A DNA stretch of 33,388 bases from Rhodococcus sp. HNM0569 (GCF_012726205.1 NZ_JAASAE010000022.1:1-33388); one strand, 5' to 3'; shown: positions 1-7,693, counted from the stretch's first letter. The notes: generated by a model from the letters alone, not told the origin. Numbers and translations: made by a program.

Positions 1-173
1 TCGACAACCTCGTCCTGCTCTGCACCCACCATCACCGGTTCGTGCACCACATCGGCTGGACCATCGACATCCACGACGACGACCACATGCCCTGGTTCAC
101 ACCACCACCCACACCACACGGACCGAGCGAACCACTCCCGGCACACCGCAATTCGATACCACTACTCGCGTGA
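1..173 (+). CDS. HNH endonuclease / DUF222 (13E12-type) protein, C-terminal fragment
   Basis: This open frame enters from the left edge and stops at 171-173. The visible residues begin DNLVLLCTHHHRFVHH, which is the second half of an HNH nuclease motif (N then CxxHH), followed by a proline- and histidine-rich tail. That pattern is typical of the DUF222-HNH '13E12 repeat' proteins, which are multicopy in mycobacteria and rhodococci and are presumed metal-dependent DNA nucleases. Only about 56 residues are in view, so the DUF222 part and the start cannot be seen. Its stop lies 8 bp from the stop of the convergent mshC, with no visible terminator between them. Family assignment is fairly firm; any activity or mobility is inference. 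Confidence 0.75.
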   Translation, partial: DNLVLLCTHHHRFVHHIGWTIDIHDDDHMPWFTPPPTPHGPSEPLPAHRNSIPLLA

Positions 174-181
174 GCCGGGTT

Positions 182-1423
182 TCAGCGCAGGTCCACCCCG
201 AGGAGTGCGTCGACCGCGTCAGCCACCAGGGCAGGCGCGGACGCGTCGCTGCCGCCGTGTTCGAGGGCGCGCGTCACCCAGCCGTCGATCGCGTCGAGAG
301 CCTTGGGGGTGTCGAGATCGTCGGCCAGGTGCTGGCGCACGCGTGCGATCGTGTCCTCCGCTGCGGGTGCCGACGACAGGGACGCCGCGCCGCGCCACCG
401 AGCGAGGCGCGCCTGAGCATCGGCCAGCAGGTCCGCCGTCCAGAACCGATCCTGCCGGTAGTGCCCTGCGAACAGCGCAAGCCGGATCGCGCCGGGATCG
501 ACCCCGTCGCGACGCAGTGCCGACACCAGCACGAGATTGCCTCGGCTCTTCGACATCTTCTCGCCGTCGAGACCGATCATTCCGGTGTGGACGTAGAAGC
601 GCGCGAACCGCCGGTCCCCCGTGACCGATTCGCCGTGCGCTGCCGAGAACTCGTGATGCGGGAAGATGAGATCGCTGCCGCCGCCCTGCACGTCGAATCC
701 GGACCCGATGCGGTTCAACGCGATCGCAGAACACTCGACATGCCAACCCGGCCGGCCGGGACCGAAGGGCGACGGCCACGACGGCTCCCCGTCGCGCGCC
801 GCCCGCCACACGAGCGCGTCGAGTGGATCGTGCTTGCCGGGACGGTCCGGATCGCCGCCACGCTCGGCGAACAAGCGGGCCATCGTGTCGTGGTCGTAGT
901 TCGACTCGTACCCGAACTGCTCGGTGGCGTCGACACGGAAGTACACGTCGGGATACTCGGCGTCGTCGACGACGTACGCGGCACCGGAGGCGACGAACTT
1001 CTCGACCATCTCGATCACCTCGCCGATCGACTCGACGGCGCCGATGTAGTCGCGCGGCGGCAACACTCGAAGCGCCGCCATGTCCTCGCGGAACAGATCG
1101 ATCTCGCGGCTGCCCAGGTCACGCCAGTCGACGCCGTCGCGCTCGGCACGCTCGAACAGCGGGTCGTCGACGTCCGTGATGTTCTGCACGTAATGCACGT
1201 GGTGGCCCGCGTCCCGCCACACCCGGTTCACGAGGTCGAAGGTGAGGTAGGTGGCGGCGTGGCCGAGGTGTGTCGCGTCGTACGGGGTGATGCCGCACAC
1301 GTACATGGTCGCGGTCTCACCTGCGGCGACGGGCCGCACCTGACGGTCGGCGGTGTCGTGGAGCCGAAGTGGCGGCCCCTGGCCGGGGAGGGTGGGGACG
1401 GCGACGTCGGACCAAGACTGCAT
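182..1423 (-). CDS. mshC: Cysteine--GlcN-Ins ligase, mycothiol biosynthesis (MshC)
   Basis: MshC uses ATP to join L-cysteine to the amine of GlcN-inositol, the penultimate step of mycothiol synthesis in the cytosol. The 413-residue protein is a class I cysteinyl-tRNA-synthetase paralogue without the tRNA-binding C-terminal domain. Visible motifs are the HIGH-like THLGH at residues 51-55, KMSKS at 289-293, and the zinc ligands Cys43, Cys231 and His256. The N-terminus (MQSW...VPTLPG) matches what I recall of the mycobacterial enzyme, which supports this ATG. It is the last gene of a leftward cluster, 93 bp after the SCO1664-family gene. A TAGGCT hexamer sits 7 nt before the ATG and no good ribosome-binding site is seen, so it may also be made from its own leaderless transcript. 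Confidence 0.96.
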   Translation of the reverse strand: MQSWSDVAVPTLPGQGPPLRLHDTADRQVRPVAAGETATMYVCGITPYDATHLGHAATYLTFDLVNRVWRDAGHHVHYVQNITDVDDPLFERAERDGVDWRDLGSREIDLFREDMAALRVLPPRDYIGAVESIGEVIEMVEKFVASGAAYVVDDAEYPDVYFRVDATEQFGYESNYDHDTMARLFAERGGDPDRPGKHDPLDALVWRAARDGEPSWPSPFGPGRPGWHVECSAIALNRIGSGFDVQGGGSDLIFPHHEFSAAHGESVTGDRRFARFYVHTGMIGLDGEKMSKSRGNLVLVSALRRDGVDPGAIRLALFAGHYRQDRFWTADLLADAQARLARWRGAASLSSAPAAEDTIARVRQHLADDLDTPKALDAIDGWVTRALEHGGSDASAPALVADAVDALLGVDLR

Positions 1424-1430
1424 GCCGCCG

Positions 1431-1436
1431 AGCCTA
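1431..1436 (-). promoter_or_regulatory. Candidate -10 element for leaderless mshC mRNA
   Basis: The minus strand reads TAGGCT (fits TANNNT), then 7 nt, then the mshC ATG at 1423. That spacing would place the transcription start at or next to the A of the start codon. There is no purine-rich Shine-Dalgarno in the gap. Leaderless mRNAs are common in actinobacteria; this instance is inferred from spacing only. Confidence 0.4.
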
Positions 1437-1516
1437 GTGGAGGCGCTCCCGGCGACCCGTGGCCGGGCGCGTCCCGGACGCCGAGAACCGCCGCGTCAGC
1501 AGCGGCGACGGGCGGG

Positions 1517-2371
1517 TCAGAACGGTGGCCAGGGAATGCGCCTGCTGCCGGTCGGCAGCGGCATGGTGCCGCACTCGGCGAGCTCGACCGCTCGCACCTG
1601 CAACGCCGTGATCTCGTCGTCGGTGACGTGCTCGGCGAGCGCTCCGCCGAGGTCGCTGTCGAGCGCCTCGACCAGTTCGGAGATGTCGACGCGCAGATCC
1701 GCGGGTACCGTCTCGCCCGCCCAGCCCCACAGGACGGTGCGCAATTTGTCGTCGACATGCAGGCAGATGCCGTGGTCGACGCCGTACACCTGACCGTCGA
1801 GTCCTTCGAGTACGTGCCCACCCTTGCGGTCGGCATTGTTGAGGACCACGTCGAGTACCGCCATGCGCAGCAGCCGCGGATCGTCGGCGTGGATGAGCGA
1901 GATCGGGGAGCCGGTCGCGTCACTCGCTTCGAGGACCTCGAACCAGCGGTCCGGGATGCTCTCGGGTGCACACACGTCGACGAGATCGAGACCGCCCGGC
2001 TGCGTCTGCCGGTCGGTGCTGTCGATCCACTGCTGCACCATGCCGACACCGAACGGGCCGTCGCGCAGGAGCGTACGGGGCACCACTCCCCAACCGAGAC
2101 TTTCCGACACGAGATACGCCGCGTACTCGCGGCCCGCGAGCGTGCCGTCGGGAAAGTCCCACAGCGGTCGCTCGCCACGGACGGGTTTGTAGACACACCG
2201 CACCGACCGGTCGCCGGCTTCCGCCTCGCACACGAGGGTCGCATTGCTTGCGGTCGTGATCTGACCGATCACGGTGAGGTCGCCTTCGGACAGCGGGTCG
2301 ACATTCGCGGACCGGCCCGGATCGGCGACCACACTCACTCCTCGTCCTCGTGCACTGGGCGTCCCGCTCAC
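1517..2371 (-). CDS. SCO1664-family protein, phosphatidylinositol-kinase-like fold
   Basis: This 284-residue protein belongs to the SCO1664 family of actinobacteria, which has weak similarity to PI3/PI4-kinase and HipA-like folds. Kinase-like landmarks are a Lys62 strand followed by ERPLWDFP (residues 67-74), a catalytic-loop-like DVVLNNADRKGGH (174-186) and a metal-binding-like VDHG (198-201). Substrate and activity are unknown to me. The GTG at 2371 overlaps the DUF3090 stop (GTGA), which suggests translational coupling. A second GTG at 2332 has a GAGGA about 6 nt upstream and is a real alternative. In Mycobacterium tuberculosis the likely counterpart is Rv2133c, in the same DUF3090-phosphatase-uppP neighbourhood. 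The family call is good; kinase activity is only inferred. Confidence 0.8.
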   Translation of the reverse strand: MSGTPSARGRGVSVVADPGRSANVDPLSEGDLTVIGQITTASNATLVCEAEAGDRSVRCVYKPVRGERPLWDFPDGTLAGREYAAYLVSESLGWGVVPRTLLRDGPFGVGMVQQWIDSTDRQTQPGGLDLVDVCAPESIPDRWFEVLEASDATGSPISLIHADDPRLLRMAVLDVVLNNADRKGGHVLEGLDGQVYGVDHGICLHVDDKLRTVLWGWAGETVPADLRVDISELVEALDSDLGGALAEHVTDDEITALQVRAVELAECGTMPLPTGSRRIPWPPF

Positions 2372-2964
2372 TCCTCGGTGTCCAGATCGGCGGCGCTCAG
2401 CCCGAACGTCTCGCCCCGACGGTAGCCGTTGGTGCGAATGCAGATGTGTCCCTCGGGCGCGAGGGGCTCGCCGCACAGCGGGCACGGCGCCCGGCCGGCG
2501 GCGATGACACGTTCGGAGCGCAGCGAGAATTCGCGTGCCTGGATCGGGGTGAGGAACACGCGCACGGCGTCCGGGCCCTCGTCGGAGTCGTCGAGGACGA
2601 CCGATTCGTCGAACTCGGTCTCACTGACGGCGAGCAACTCGACGACGACGGCCTCGGCGTCGGCATCCCAGCCCAGGCCCATAGTGCCGACCCGGAACTC
2701 CGCGTCGATGGGCATCACGAGCGGACTCGTGTCGCCCAGTTCGGAGACCTCGGGCGGGACGTCGGTACCGAACCGCCGGTGCACCTCGTCGAGGAGCAGC
2801 CCCATGCGGTCCGCCAGCACCTGCACCTGCTGCTTCTCGAGCAGCACACTCACGACCCTGTTGTCGTGTACCGCCTGGAGATAGAACGAACGGTCCCCCG
2901 GTTCGCCGATCGTTCCGGCAACGAATCGATCGGGAGTGCGGAAGACGTGAATCGCGCGTGACAT
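2368..2964 (-). CDS. DUF3090 family protein with C-terminal zinc ribbon
   Basis: This 198-residue soluble protein has no assigned function. It starts at an ATG with a GGGAGG Shine-Dalgarno 5 nt upstream. The first 150 residues are the DUF3090 body. Residues 161-175 hold CPLC and HIC, a compact CxxC...HxC zinc-ribbon-like site (Cys161, Cys164, His173, Cys175). It overlaps the downstream SCO1664-family gene by 4 nt, so the two are probably made together and may act as partners. The counterpart in M. tuberculosis is probably Rv2134c. I see no signal peptide or membrane segment. Family membership is confident; function is unknown. Confidence 0.85.
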   Translation of the reverse strand: MSRAIHVFRTPDRFVAGTIGEPGDRSFYLQAVHDNRVVSVLLEKQQVQVLADRMGLLLDEVHRRFGTDVPPEVSELGDTSPLVMPIDAEFRVGTMGLGWDADAEAVVVELLAVSETEFDESVVLDDSDEGPDAVRVFLTPIQAREFSLRSERVIAAGRAPCPLCGEPLAPEGHICIRTNGYRRGETFGLSAADLDTEE

Positions 2965-3063
2965 TGCACCTCCCTCAGCTCGCCCACGGACCCGGTGACC
3001 CGAATCCAGGTGTTCCCCGGCCGCCTGATCGTTGCCGGGCCGCCCGACGACAGCACCTGGTCC

Positions 3064-3069
3064 ACATTA
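3064..3069 (-). promoter_or_regulatory. Candidate internal promoter -10 before DUF3090 gene
   Basis: The 171-bp gap between the histidine-phosphatase stop (3136) and the DUF3090 start (2964) contains GATAATGT on the minus strand, giving a TAATGT hexamer (TANNNT). A start near 3057 would leave a leader of about 90 nt. No clear -35 is seen. It would let the DUF3090-SCO1664-mshC part be transcribed separately from uppP. Confidence 0.3.
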
Positions 3070-3135
3070 TCCGCCGATTCGCCTCTCGCGGCTCCGCATG
3101 AGCGGTTCGGCACACGCTGTGCGCGAACACAGCGG

Positions 3136-3855
3136 TCACACCTCGCCGCCGGGGACCGACGGCGACGCCGCCCGCGGCGCGTCTTCCGCCCGGTCGGACG
3201 CGTCGCGGTCGGGGTGCTCGGCACGCGGCGGAACCAGCCCGCTCAGATCACCACCGGTGTCGTTCGTTCGAAGCACGAACGGGCTGGTCTCGGTGTAACG
3301 GACGACACTGAGCGACGCCGGTTCGGCGACGATGCGCTGGAACCCGTCCAGATGGATGCCGATCGCGTCGGCGAGAACCGCCTTGACGACGTCACCGTGT
3401 GTACACGCGACCCACAGCACGTCTCGGCCGTGCTCGCGCGCGAGTCGCGCGTCGTGCTCGCGTACGGCCGCGACCGCGCGCGCCTGCACCTGGGCGAGGC
3501 CTTCGCCACCGGGGAACACGGCTGCGGACGCGTGCTGCTGCACGACCCGCCACAACGGTTCCTTCACGAGGGACGCGAGTTCGCGACCGGTCCAGTCGCC
3601 GTAGTCGACCTCGGCGAGTCGCGCGTCGATCACGGGCGTGAGCCCGCGCGCACGAGCGAGCGGGGTGACGGTCTGTTCGCACCGCAGCAAAGGCGACTGG
3701 ACGATCTCGACGACGTCGACGGCCGCGAGTCGGTCGACGAGCCGCTCCGCCTGACCGATGCCGTGCTCGTCGAGTTCGACACCGGGACTGCGTCCGGCGA
3801 GCGTGCGCGCCGTGTTCGACGTCGATCGTCCGTGGCGCACGAGTACCACTGTCAT
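3136..3855 (-). CDS. Histidine phosphatase superfamily (phosphoglycerate-mutase-like) protein
   Basis: This 239-residue protein of the histidine phosphatase superfamily transfers or hydrolyses phosphate through a phospho-histidine. The N-terminal LVRHGRST carries the nucleophile His8. Arg58 (SPLLRCEQT), Glu82 (LAEVDYGDWTG) and His153 (ACTHGD) complete the usual active site. The last 40 residues are a charged Asp/Glu/Pro-rich tail of low complexity. The natural substrate is unknown; members of this actinobacterial subfamily are often labelled MSMEG_4193-type phosphomutases. It follows uppP by 42 bp and probably shares its transcript. M. tuberculosis Rv2135c is the likely counterpart. The fold and active site are certain; the substrate is not. 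Confidence 0.9.
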   Translation of the reverse strand: MTVVLVRHGRSTSNTARTLAGRSPGVELDEHGIGQAERLVDRLAAVDVVEIVQSPLLRCEQTVTPLARARGLTPVIDARLAEVDYGDWTGRELASLVKEPLWRVVQQHASAAVFPGGEGLAQVQARAVAAVREHDARLAREHGRDVLWVACTHGDVVKAVLADAIGIHLDGFQRIVAEPASLSVVRYTETSPFVLRTNDTGGDLSGLVPPRAEHPDRDASDRAEDAPRAASPSVPGGEV

Positions 3856-3897
3856 TCGGCCAGCCTATCCGCGACGGCGTGCCCGCGCTCTCACACG

Positions 3898-4743
3898 CTA
3901 GGTGGCCGACACGACACCCGTGGCGAGCAGAGCCATGACGACGACGCCGAGGACGATGCGATAGCCGACGAACCAGTACATCGAGTGATTCACGACGAAC
4001 CGCAGCAACCACGCGATCGACGCGAACCCGATCGCGAACGCGATGATCGTCGCGACCAGCAGCTGCGGCCCGGACGCGATCAGTCCGCCCCCCGACGGCT
4101 CGAATGCGTCGGGGAGACTGAACAGTCCGGACGCGACGACCGCGGGGATCGCGAGCAGGAACGAGTAGCGGGCCGCGGCCTCGCGCGTGAGGCCGAGGAA
4201 CAGACCGGCACTGATCGTGCCGCCCGAGCGGGATACGCCAGGCACGAGCGCGAGTGCTTGCGCGGAGCCCATCACGATGCCGTCCCGCAGGGTGAGTTCT
4301 TCCAGATGTCGACGCTTGCGCCCGAAGCGTTCGGCCGCGGCGATGACCAGCGCGAAGACGATGAGCATCGTCGAGATGAGCCAGAGATTGCGCGCCCCGG
4401 TACGGATCTCGTCCTTGAACAGGAATCCGAGGACACCGACCGGGATGGTGCCGACGATGACGTACCAGCCCATGCGGTAGTCGAGATCGCCGCGATACTC
4501 GCGACGGCGCAGCCCTCGGAACCACGCCCGCACGATGCGCACGATGTCGCGTGCGAAGAACAGCAGAACCGCTGCCTCCGTGCCGAGTTGCGTCACCGCG
4601 GTGAACGACGCACCCGCGTCGTCGCCGAAGAAGATCCCGGACACGATGCGCAGGTGGCCCGACGACGAGATCGGCAGGAACTCGGTGAGCCCTTGCACGG
4701 CGCCGAGGACCACCGCCTCGAGCCACGTCATCGACTCGCTCAC
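3898..4743 (-). CDS. uppP: Undecaprenyl-diphosphatase UppP
   Basis: UppP is an integral membrane enzyme that removes a phosphate from undecaprenyl pyrophosphate, recycling the lipid carrier for peptidoglycan and arabinogalactan synthesis; loss or excess alters bacitracin sensitivity. The 281-residue protein has the family signatures [13 protein letters not shown] at residues 18-30 (Glu21 and Ser/His catalytic region) and PGVSRSGG at 168-175 (Arg172), with about eight hydrophobic segments. The GTG at 4743 gives MSESM; an ATG at 4731 is an alternative start, and neither has a strong Shine-Dalgarno. It heads the leftward cluster with the histidine phosphatase, DUF3090, SCO1664-family and mshC genes, an order shared with mycobacteria. 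Confidence 0.96.
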   Translation of the reverse strand: MSESMTWLEAVVLGAVQGLTEFLPISSSGHLRIVSGIFFGDDAGASFTAVTQLGTEAAVLLFFARDIVRIVRAWFRGLRRREYRGDLDYRMGWYVIVGTIPVGVLGFLFKDEIRTGARNLWLISTMLIVFALVIAAAERFGRKRRHLEELTLRDGIVMGSAQALALVPGVSRSGGTISAGLFLGLTREAAARYSFLLAIPAVVASGLFSLPDAFEPSGGGLIASGPQLLVATIIAFAIGFASIAWLLRFVVNHSMYWFVGYRIVLGVVVMALLATGVVSAT

Positions 4744-4834
4744 CCTGCCTGCCCCTGAACACGATTCACGGCAGCAACCGTACCGGCCGCGCGGCCGTCC
4801 GGCGTGGCAGTGCGACCGGTACGTCGCAGCGCAC

Positions 4835-4840
4835 TACGCT
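4835..4840 (+). promoter_or_regulatory. Candidate -10 element for the aldo/keto-reductase-like gene
   Basis: TACGCT (TANNNT) lies 18 bp downstream of a weak -35 (TGCGAC, 4811-4816). A start near 4847 would make the adjacent 18-bp tandem repeat part of an 85-nt leader of the rightward gene. Confidence 0.3.
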
Positions 4841-4851
4841 TCCCGCCAACG

Positions 4852-4906
4852 GCACGTCACCAACAGTCGGCATGTCACCAACAGTCGGCATGTCACGAAC
4901 ACGTCG
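4852..4906. repeat. 18-bp tandem repeat, about three copies
   Basis: Copy 1 (4852-4869) reads gcacgtcaccaacagtcg. Copy 2 (4870-4887) differs by one base (cac to cat), and copy 3 (from 4888) starts the same way but diverges after gcatgtcac. The array lies in the 187-bp divergent region between uppP and the aldo/keto-reductase-like gene. Because 18 is a multiple of 3 it also creates two upstream in-frame ATGs (4872 and 4890). It could be an operator array or replication slippage. Confidence 0.85.
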
Positions 4907-4931
4907 ACGCGGGCACGGAGCAGCAGGAGCT

Positions 4932-5864
4932 ATGGAACAGAGATCGGTAGGCGCAACGGGTCTTCGCGTATCGCGGCTCGGACTGGGCACGCTCACGTGG
5001 GGTCGGGACACCGGCGGCGACGAAGCCGCAGCACAGCTTTCGGCGTTCGTCGATGCGGGCGGCACACTCGTCGACAACTCGCCCGCGTACGGCGACGGTG
5101 CCGCACAACGTATTCTCGCCGAGCTGCTCGACGACGTGATCCCTCGTGACGAACTCGTGGTGAGCACCAGCGCGGGGATCAGCCCGCACAAGTCGGCGAG
5201 CCGTGTCGACTGTTCACGGCGCGCACTGCTGAGCCAGCTCGACGCGACCTTGCGCGAGCTCGGGACCGACTACGTCGACGTGTGGCAGGTCGCGACGTGG
5301 GATCCGCTCACTCCCGTCGACGAGATCGCGGCGACCCTCGACTACGCGGTCGCGAGCGGCAAGGTGCGGTACGCGGGTGTGCGCGGATATCTGGGCTGGC
5401 AGCTCGCCACCGCGGCAGGCGCGTCGGGCACGACGCCGCTGGCGGCGACACAGGTCGAGTACTCGCTCCTCGCCCGCGGCGTCGAGGAGGAACTCGTGCC
5501 TGCCGCGACACATCACGGCATCGGCGTGTTCGCCGCGGTACCGCTCGCGGGCGGCGTCCTGACCGGCAAGTACCGTGACGGCGTCCCGGCCGATTCACGC
5601 GGCGGCGACCCCGCCCATGCCGAGGACGTCCGTTCGTACCTGCAGTCCCCTGCCGGGCGTGTCGTCGACGCGGTGGTCACGGCCGCCGACGGCCTCGGCA
5701 CGTCTCCGCTCGCGGTCGCGCTCGCGTGGACGCGCGACCGCCCGGGCGTCGCGAGTGCGATCGTGGGCGCGCGCGACCTCGCGCAGCTCACCGGCGTCCT
5801 CGTCGCCGAGGAGCTCGCGCTCCCGCCTGCGATCGCCGCGGCCCTGGACGATGTGAGTGCGTGA
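4932..5864 (+). CDS. Aldo/keto reductase family protein, catalytic Lys and His replaced
   Basis: This 310-residue protein has the AKR TIM-barrel pattern: an N-terminal GLRVSRLGLGTLTWG, then VDNSPAYGDG with Asp48 and Tyr53 of the catalytic tetrad. The other two tetrad positions are changed. The strand that normally ends in TK reads STS (Ser80), and the strand normally ending in QxH reads WQVATWDP (Ala121). A normal NADPH-dependent carbonyl reduction is therefore doubtful. The ATG at 4932 is preferred because it has GGAG 5 nt upstream and matches the family N-terminus; in-frame ATGs at 4872 and 4890 lie in a tandem repeat. It is divergent from uppP. A non-enzymatic or altered role is inference. 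Confidence 0.85.
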   Translation: MEQRSVGATGLRVSRLGLGTLTWGRDTGGDEAAAQLSAFVDAGGTLVDNSPAYGDGAAQRILAELLDDVIPRDELVVSTSAGISPHKSASRVDCSRRALLSQLDATLRELGTDYVDVWQVATWDPLTPVDEIAATLDYAVASGKVRYAGVRGYLGWQLATAAGASGTTPLAATQVEYSLLARGVEEELVPAATHHGIGVFAAVPLAGGVLTGKYRDGVPADSRGGDPAHAEDVRSYLQSPAGRVVDAVVTAADGLGTSPLAVALAWTRDRPGVASAIVGARDLAQLTGVLVAEELALPPAIAAALDDVSA

Positions 5865-5921
5865 CAGGCGGCGGGAGTGCGTGACACCACGTCGGCGCAC
5901 GACTCGCACCGCACCGGTCGA

Positions 5922-5940
5922 ACAGGGCAGGCTAACCTGA
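5922..5940 (+). promoter_or_regulatory. Putative DtxR/IdeR iron box upstream of hmuO
   Basis: The 19 bases acagggcaggctaacctga match the DtxR/IdeR consensus TTAGGTTAGGCTAACCTAA at 14 of 19 positions by eye, including an unbroken AGGCTAACCT. The box ends 29 nt before the hmuO start and contains TAACCT, which could itself be the -10 element. Iron-loaded IdeR would then block transcription of the heme operon when iron is plentiful. Confidence 0.65.
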
Positions 5941-5941
5941 T

Positions 5942-5956
5942 CTGACAGACAGTCAG
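5942..5956 (+). repeat. Small inverted repeat in the hmuO leader
   Basis: CTGAC-agaca-GTCAG lies directly between the iron box and the GGAGGA ribosome-binding site of hmuO. It could be a second operator half-site pair or chance. I see no second copy in the window. Confidence 0.35.
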
Positions 5957-5969
5957 TCGAGGAGGACCC

Positions 5970-6641
5970 ATGCCCACTCTGAACGAGGTGCAGTCGCCCG
6001 CCGGCCTTGCGGAACGAATCCGGTCGGGTACGGCCGACGCGCACCGCGACGCCGAGGAATCGCGCTTCGTCGAGGCGCTGCTCGGCGGCGAGCTGACATC
6101 CGAGGGATACGCCGAACTGCTGGCGCAGAGCTGGTTCGTCTACCGCGAACTCGAGGAGGCCGGGCGTGCGCACGCGGACGATCCGGTCGTCGCGCCCTTC
6201 CTGTCGGACGCGCTGCTGCGGGTGCCCGCCCTCGAAGCAGACCTCGCTTTCGTGCGCGGCCCGCAGTGGCGTGAGACGGCCGTCGCGCGACCGGCAGCCC
6301 AGGCGTACGTCGCCCGGCTGCGCGAGGTCGCCTTCGACGATCCCGCACTGTTCGTCGCACACCATTACATCCGGTACATGGGAGATCTGTCGGGCGGCCA
6401 GATCATCCGTCGCCGCGTGTCCGACGCATACGGCTACCAGGACGCTGGCGTGCGCTTCTACACCTTCGACGAGATCCCGAAGACGAAGCCGTTCAAGGAT
6501 GCGTACCGCGCATCCCTGGATGCGGCACCGTTCGATTCGGCGACTCAGGACCGGGTGATCGACGAGGTGCGCCTCGCGTTCGGCCTTAACCGGGCGCTGT
6601 TCGACGACCTCGCGGGCGACCTCGACCGTTTCCGCGCGTGA
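5970..6641 (+). CDS. hmuO: Heme oxygenase (biliverdin-producing)
   Basis: Heme oxygenase cleaves heme to biliverdin, CO and ferrous iron in the cytosol. The 223-residue protein has the proximal ligand in TADAHRDAE (His25) and the family signature at 129-147, YIRYMGDLSGGQ, with the distal Gly138 and catalytic Asp139. The length fits corynebacterial HmuO. The ATG has a GAGGAGG Shine-Dalgarno. It overlaps hmuT at its stop codon, and a DtxR/IdeR-type box lies just upstream, so the operon should be induced by iron starvation. Finding the degrading enzyme as the first gene of the importer operon ties heme uptake directly to iron release. The symbol follows corynebacterial use. Confidence 0.95.
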   Translation: MPTLNEVQSPAGLAERIRSGTADAHRDAEESRFVEALLGGELTSEGYAELLAQSWFVYRELEEAGRAHADDPVVAPFLSDALLRVPALEADLAFVRGPQWRETAVARPAAQAYVARLREVAFDDPALFVAHHYIRYMGDLSGGQIIRRRVSDAYGYQDAGVRFYTFDEIPKTKPFKDAYRASLDAAPFDSATQDRVIDEVRLAFGLNRALFDDLAGDLDRFRA

Positions 6642-7693
6642 TGGCTGTCCTCTTCGCTCGATCCCGCTCCACCCGCCGTCGCACCGCACGTGTGGCAGCA
6701 CTCGTCGGCGCGGCGGTGCTCACGATATTCGTCTCGGCGTGCAATGCGCCTGCGGCGCAGGACTCGGCAGGCGCGACCGGCCCTCGCACCGCGACCCTTG
6801 CCGATCCGAATCCGCAGCCGGTCACCGACCACGCGACGCCGGTGCTACCGGCCGACACGGCCGACGCCGAGGGCACGCCCGTCACCGTCGCCGACACCTC
6901 CCGCATCGTCGCGATGGACCGCTACGGCACGCTCACGCAGACGGTCTACGCACTCGGGCTCGGCGACTCGCTCGTCGGCCGCGACATCGCCGCGAAGTTC
7001 CCCGCCGTCGAGGACGTCCCGGTCGTCAACCCGGGCGGGCAGTCGATCAACGCGGAAGCAATCCTCGATCTGCGTCCCACGGTCGTGCTCACCGACACGA
7101 GCATCGGCCCCCGCGGCGTCCAGGACCAGTTGCGCGCGGCCGGGGTGCCGGTCGTGTTCTTCGATCCGCACCGCAGCCTCGACACAGTCGACGACCAGAT
7201 CCTCGCGGTCGCCCGCGCCCTCGGGGTCGGCGAACTCGGCGACCGTCTCGCGGCCCGCACCTCCGACGAGATCGCGGCGGCCCGCACGCGCGCCCCGGAG
7301 GGCCAGGAGCCGCTCGAGATCGCGTTCCTCTACACCCGCGGCCCCGCGATCACGATGATCGGCGGCCCGGGGTCGGGCGCAGATTCGCTCATCGACGCAC
7401 TCGGCGCGGTCGACGCGGGCACGAAGTCCGGCATCACGCAGGAGTTCGTCGCGATCACCAGCGAGGCGCTCATCGCCGCGGCACCGGACGACATCCTGAT
7501 GATGACGCACGGGCTCGAGTCGATCGGAGGAATCGACGGCCTCGAGGCGATCCCCGGCATCGCCCAGACCCCGGCCGGCCGAAGCAAGTCCGTCGTCGAC
7601 ATGGACGACGGCGTACTGCTGGGCTTCGGCCCGAACACCGGACGCGTGCTTGCGGCCCTTGCCGACGCCTTCTATCCGGACACCGCTTCATGA
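6641..7693 (+). CDS. hmuT: Heme ABC transporter substrate-binding lipoprotein
   Basis: HmuT is the surface-anchored heme receptor that feeds the HmuUV importer. The 350-residue protein starts with an arginine-rich n-region and a hydrophobic stretch ending in a lipobox VSAC (Cys34), so it should be lipid-anchored outside the membrane. The rest is a helical-backbone metal receptor (PeriBP) fold with the usual SRIVAMDRYGT start of the first lobe and long central helix. The ATG at 6641 shares one base with the hmuO stop (TGATG); a GTG at 6638, in frame, is the alternative. It lies between hmuO and hmuU with overlapping stops and starts. Heme as ligand is inferred from the neighbours; a siderophore is less likely. 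Confidence 0.9.
   Translation: MAVLFARSRSTRRRTARVAALVGAAVLTIFVSACNAPAAQDSAGATGPRTATLADPNPQPVTDHATPVLPADTADAEGTPVTVADTSRIVAMDRYGTLTQTVYALGLGDSLVGRDIAAKFPAVEDVPVVNPGGQSINAEAILDLRPTVVLTDTSIGPRGVQDQLRAAGVPVVFFDPHRSLDTVDDQILAVARALGVGELGDRLAARTSDEIAAARTRAPEGQEPLEIAFLYTRGPAITMIGGPGSGADSLIDALGAVDAGTKSGITQEFVAITSEALIAAAPDDILMMTHGLESIGGIDGLEAIPGIAQTPAGRSKSVVDMDDGVLLGFGPNTGRVLAALADAFYPDTAS

Noticed and set aside
170-2425. 751-codon open frame on the plus strand opposite mshC and the SCO1664 gene
   Set aside because: It is the antisense shadow of well-recognised genes; high GC leaves few stops. The sequence has no family resemblance and is arginine-rich.
4852-4906. 18-bp tandem repeat as a small CRISPR array
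   Set aside because: Units are contiguous with no spacers and no cas gene is nearby.
5855-5886. GAGTGCGTGACA repeated at the end of the aldo/keto-reductase-like gene
   Set aside because: A single 12-bp pair 20 bp apart across a stop codon, most likely a small duplication without function.
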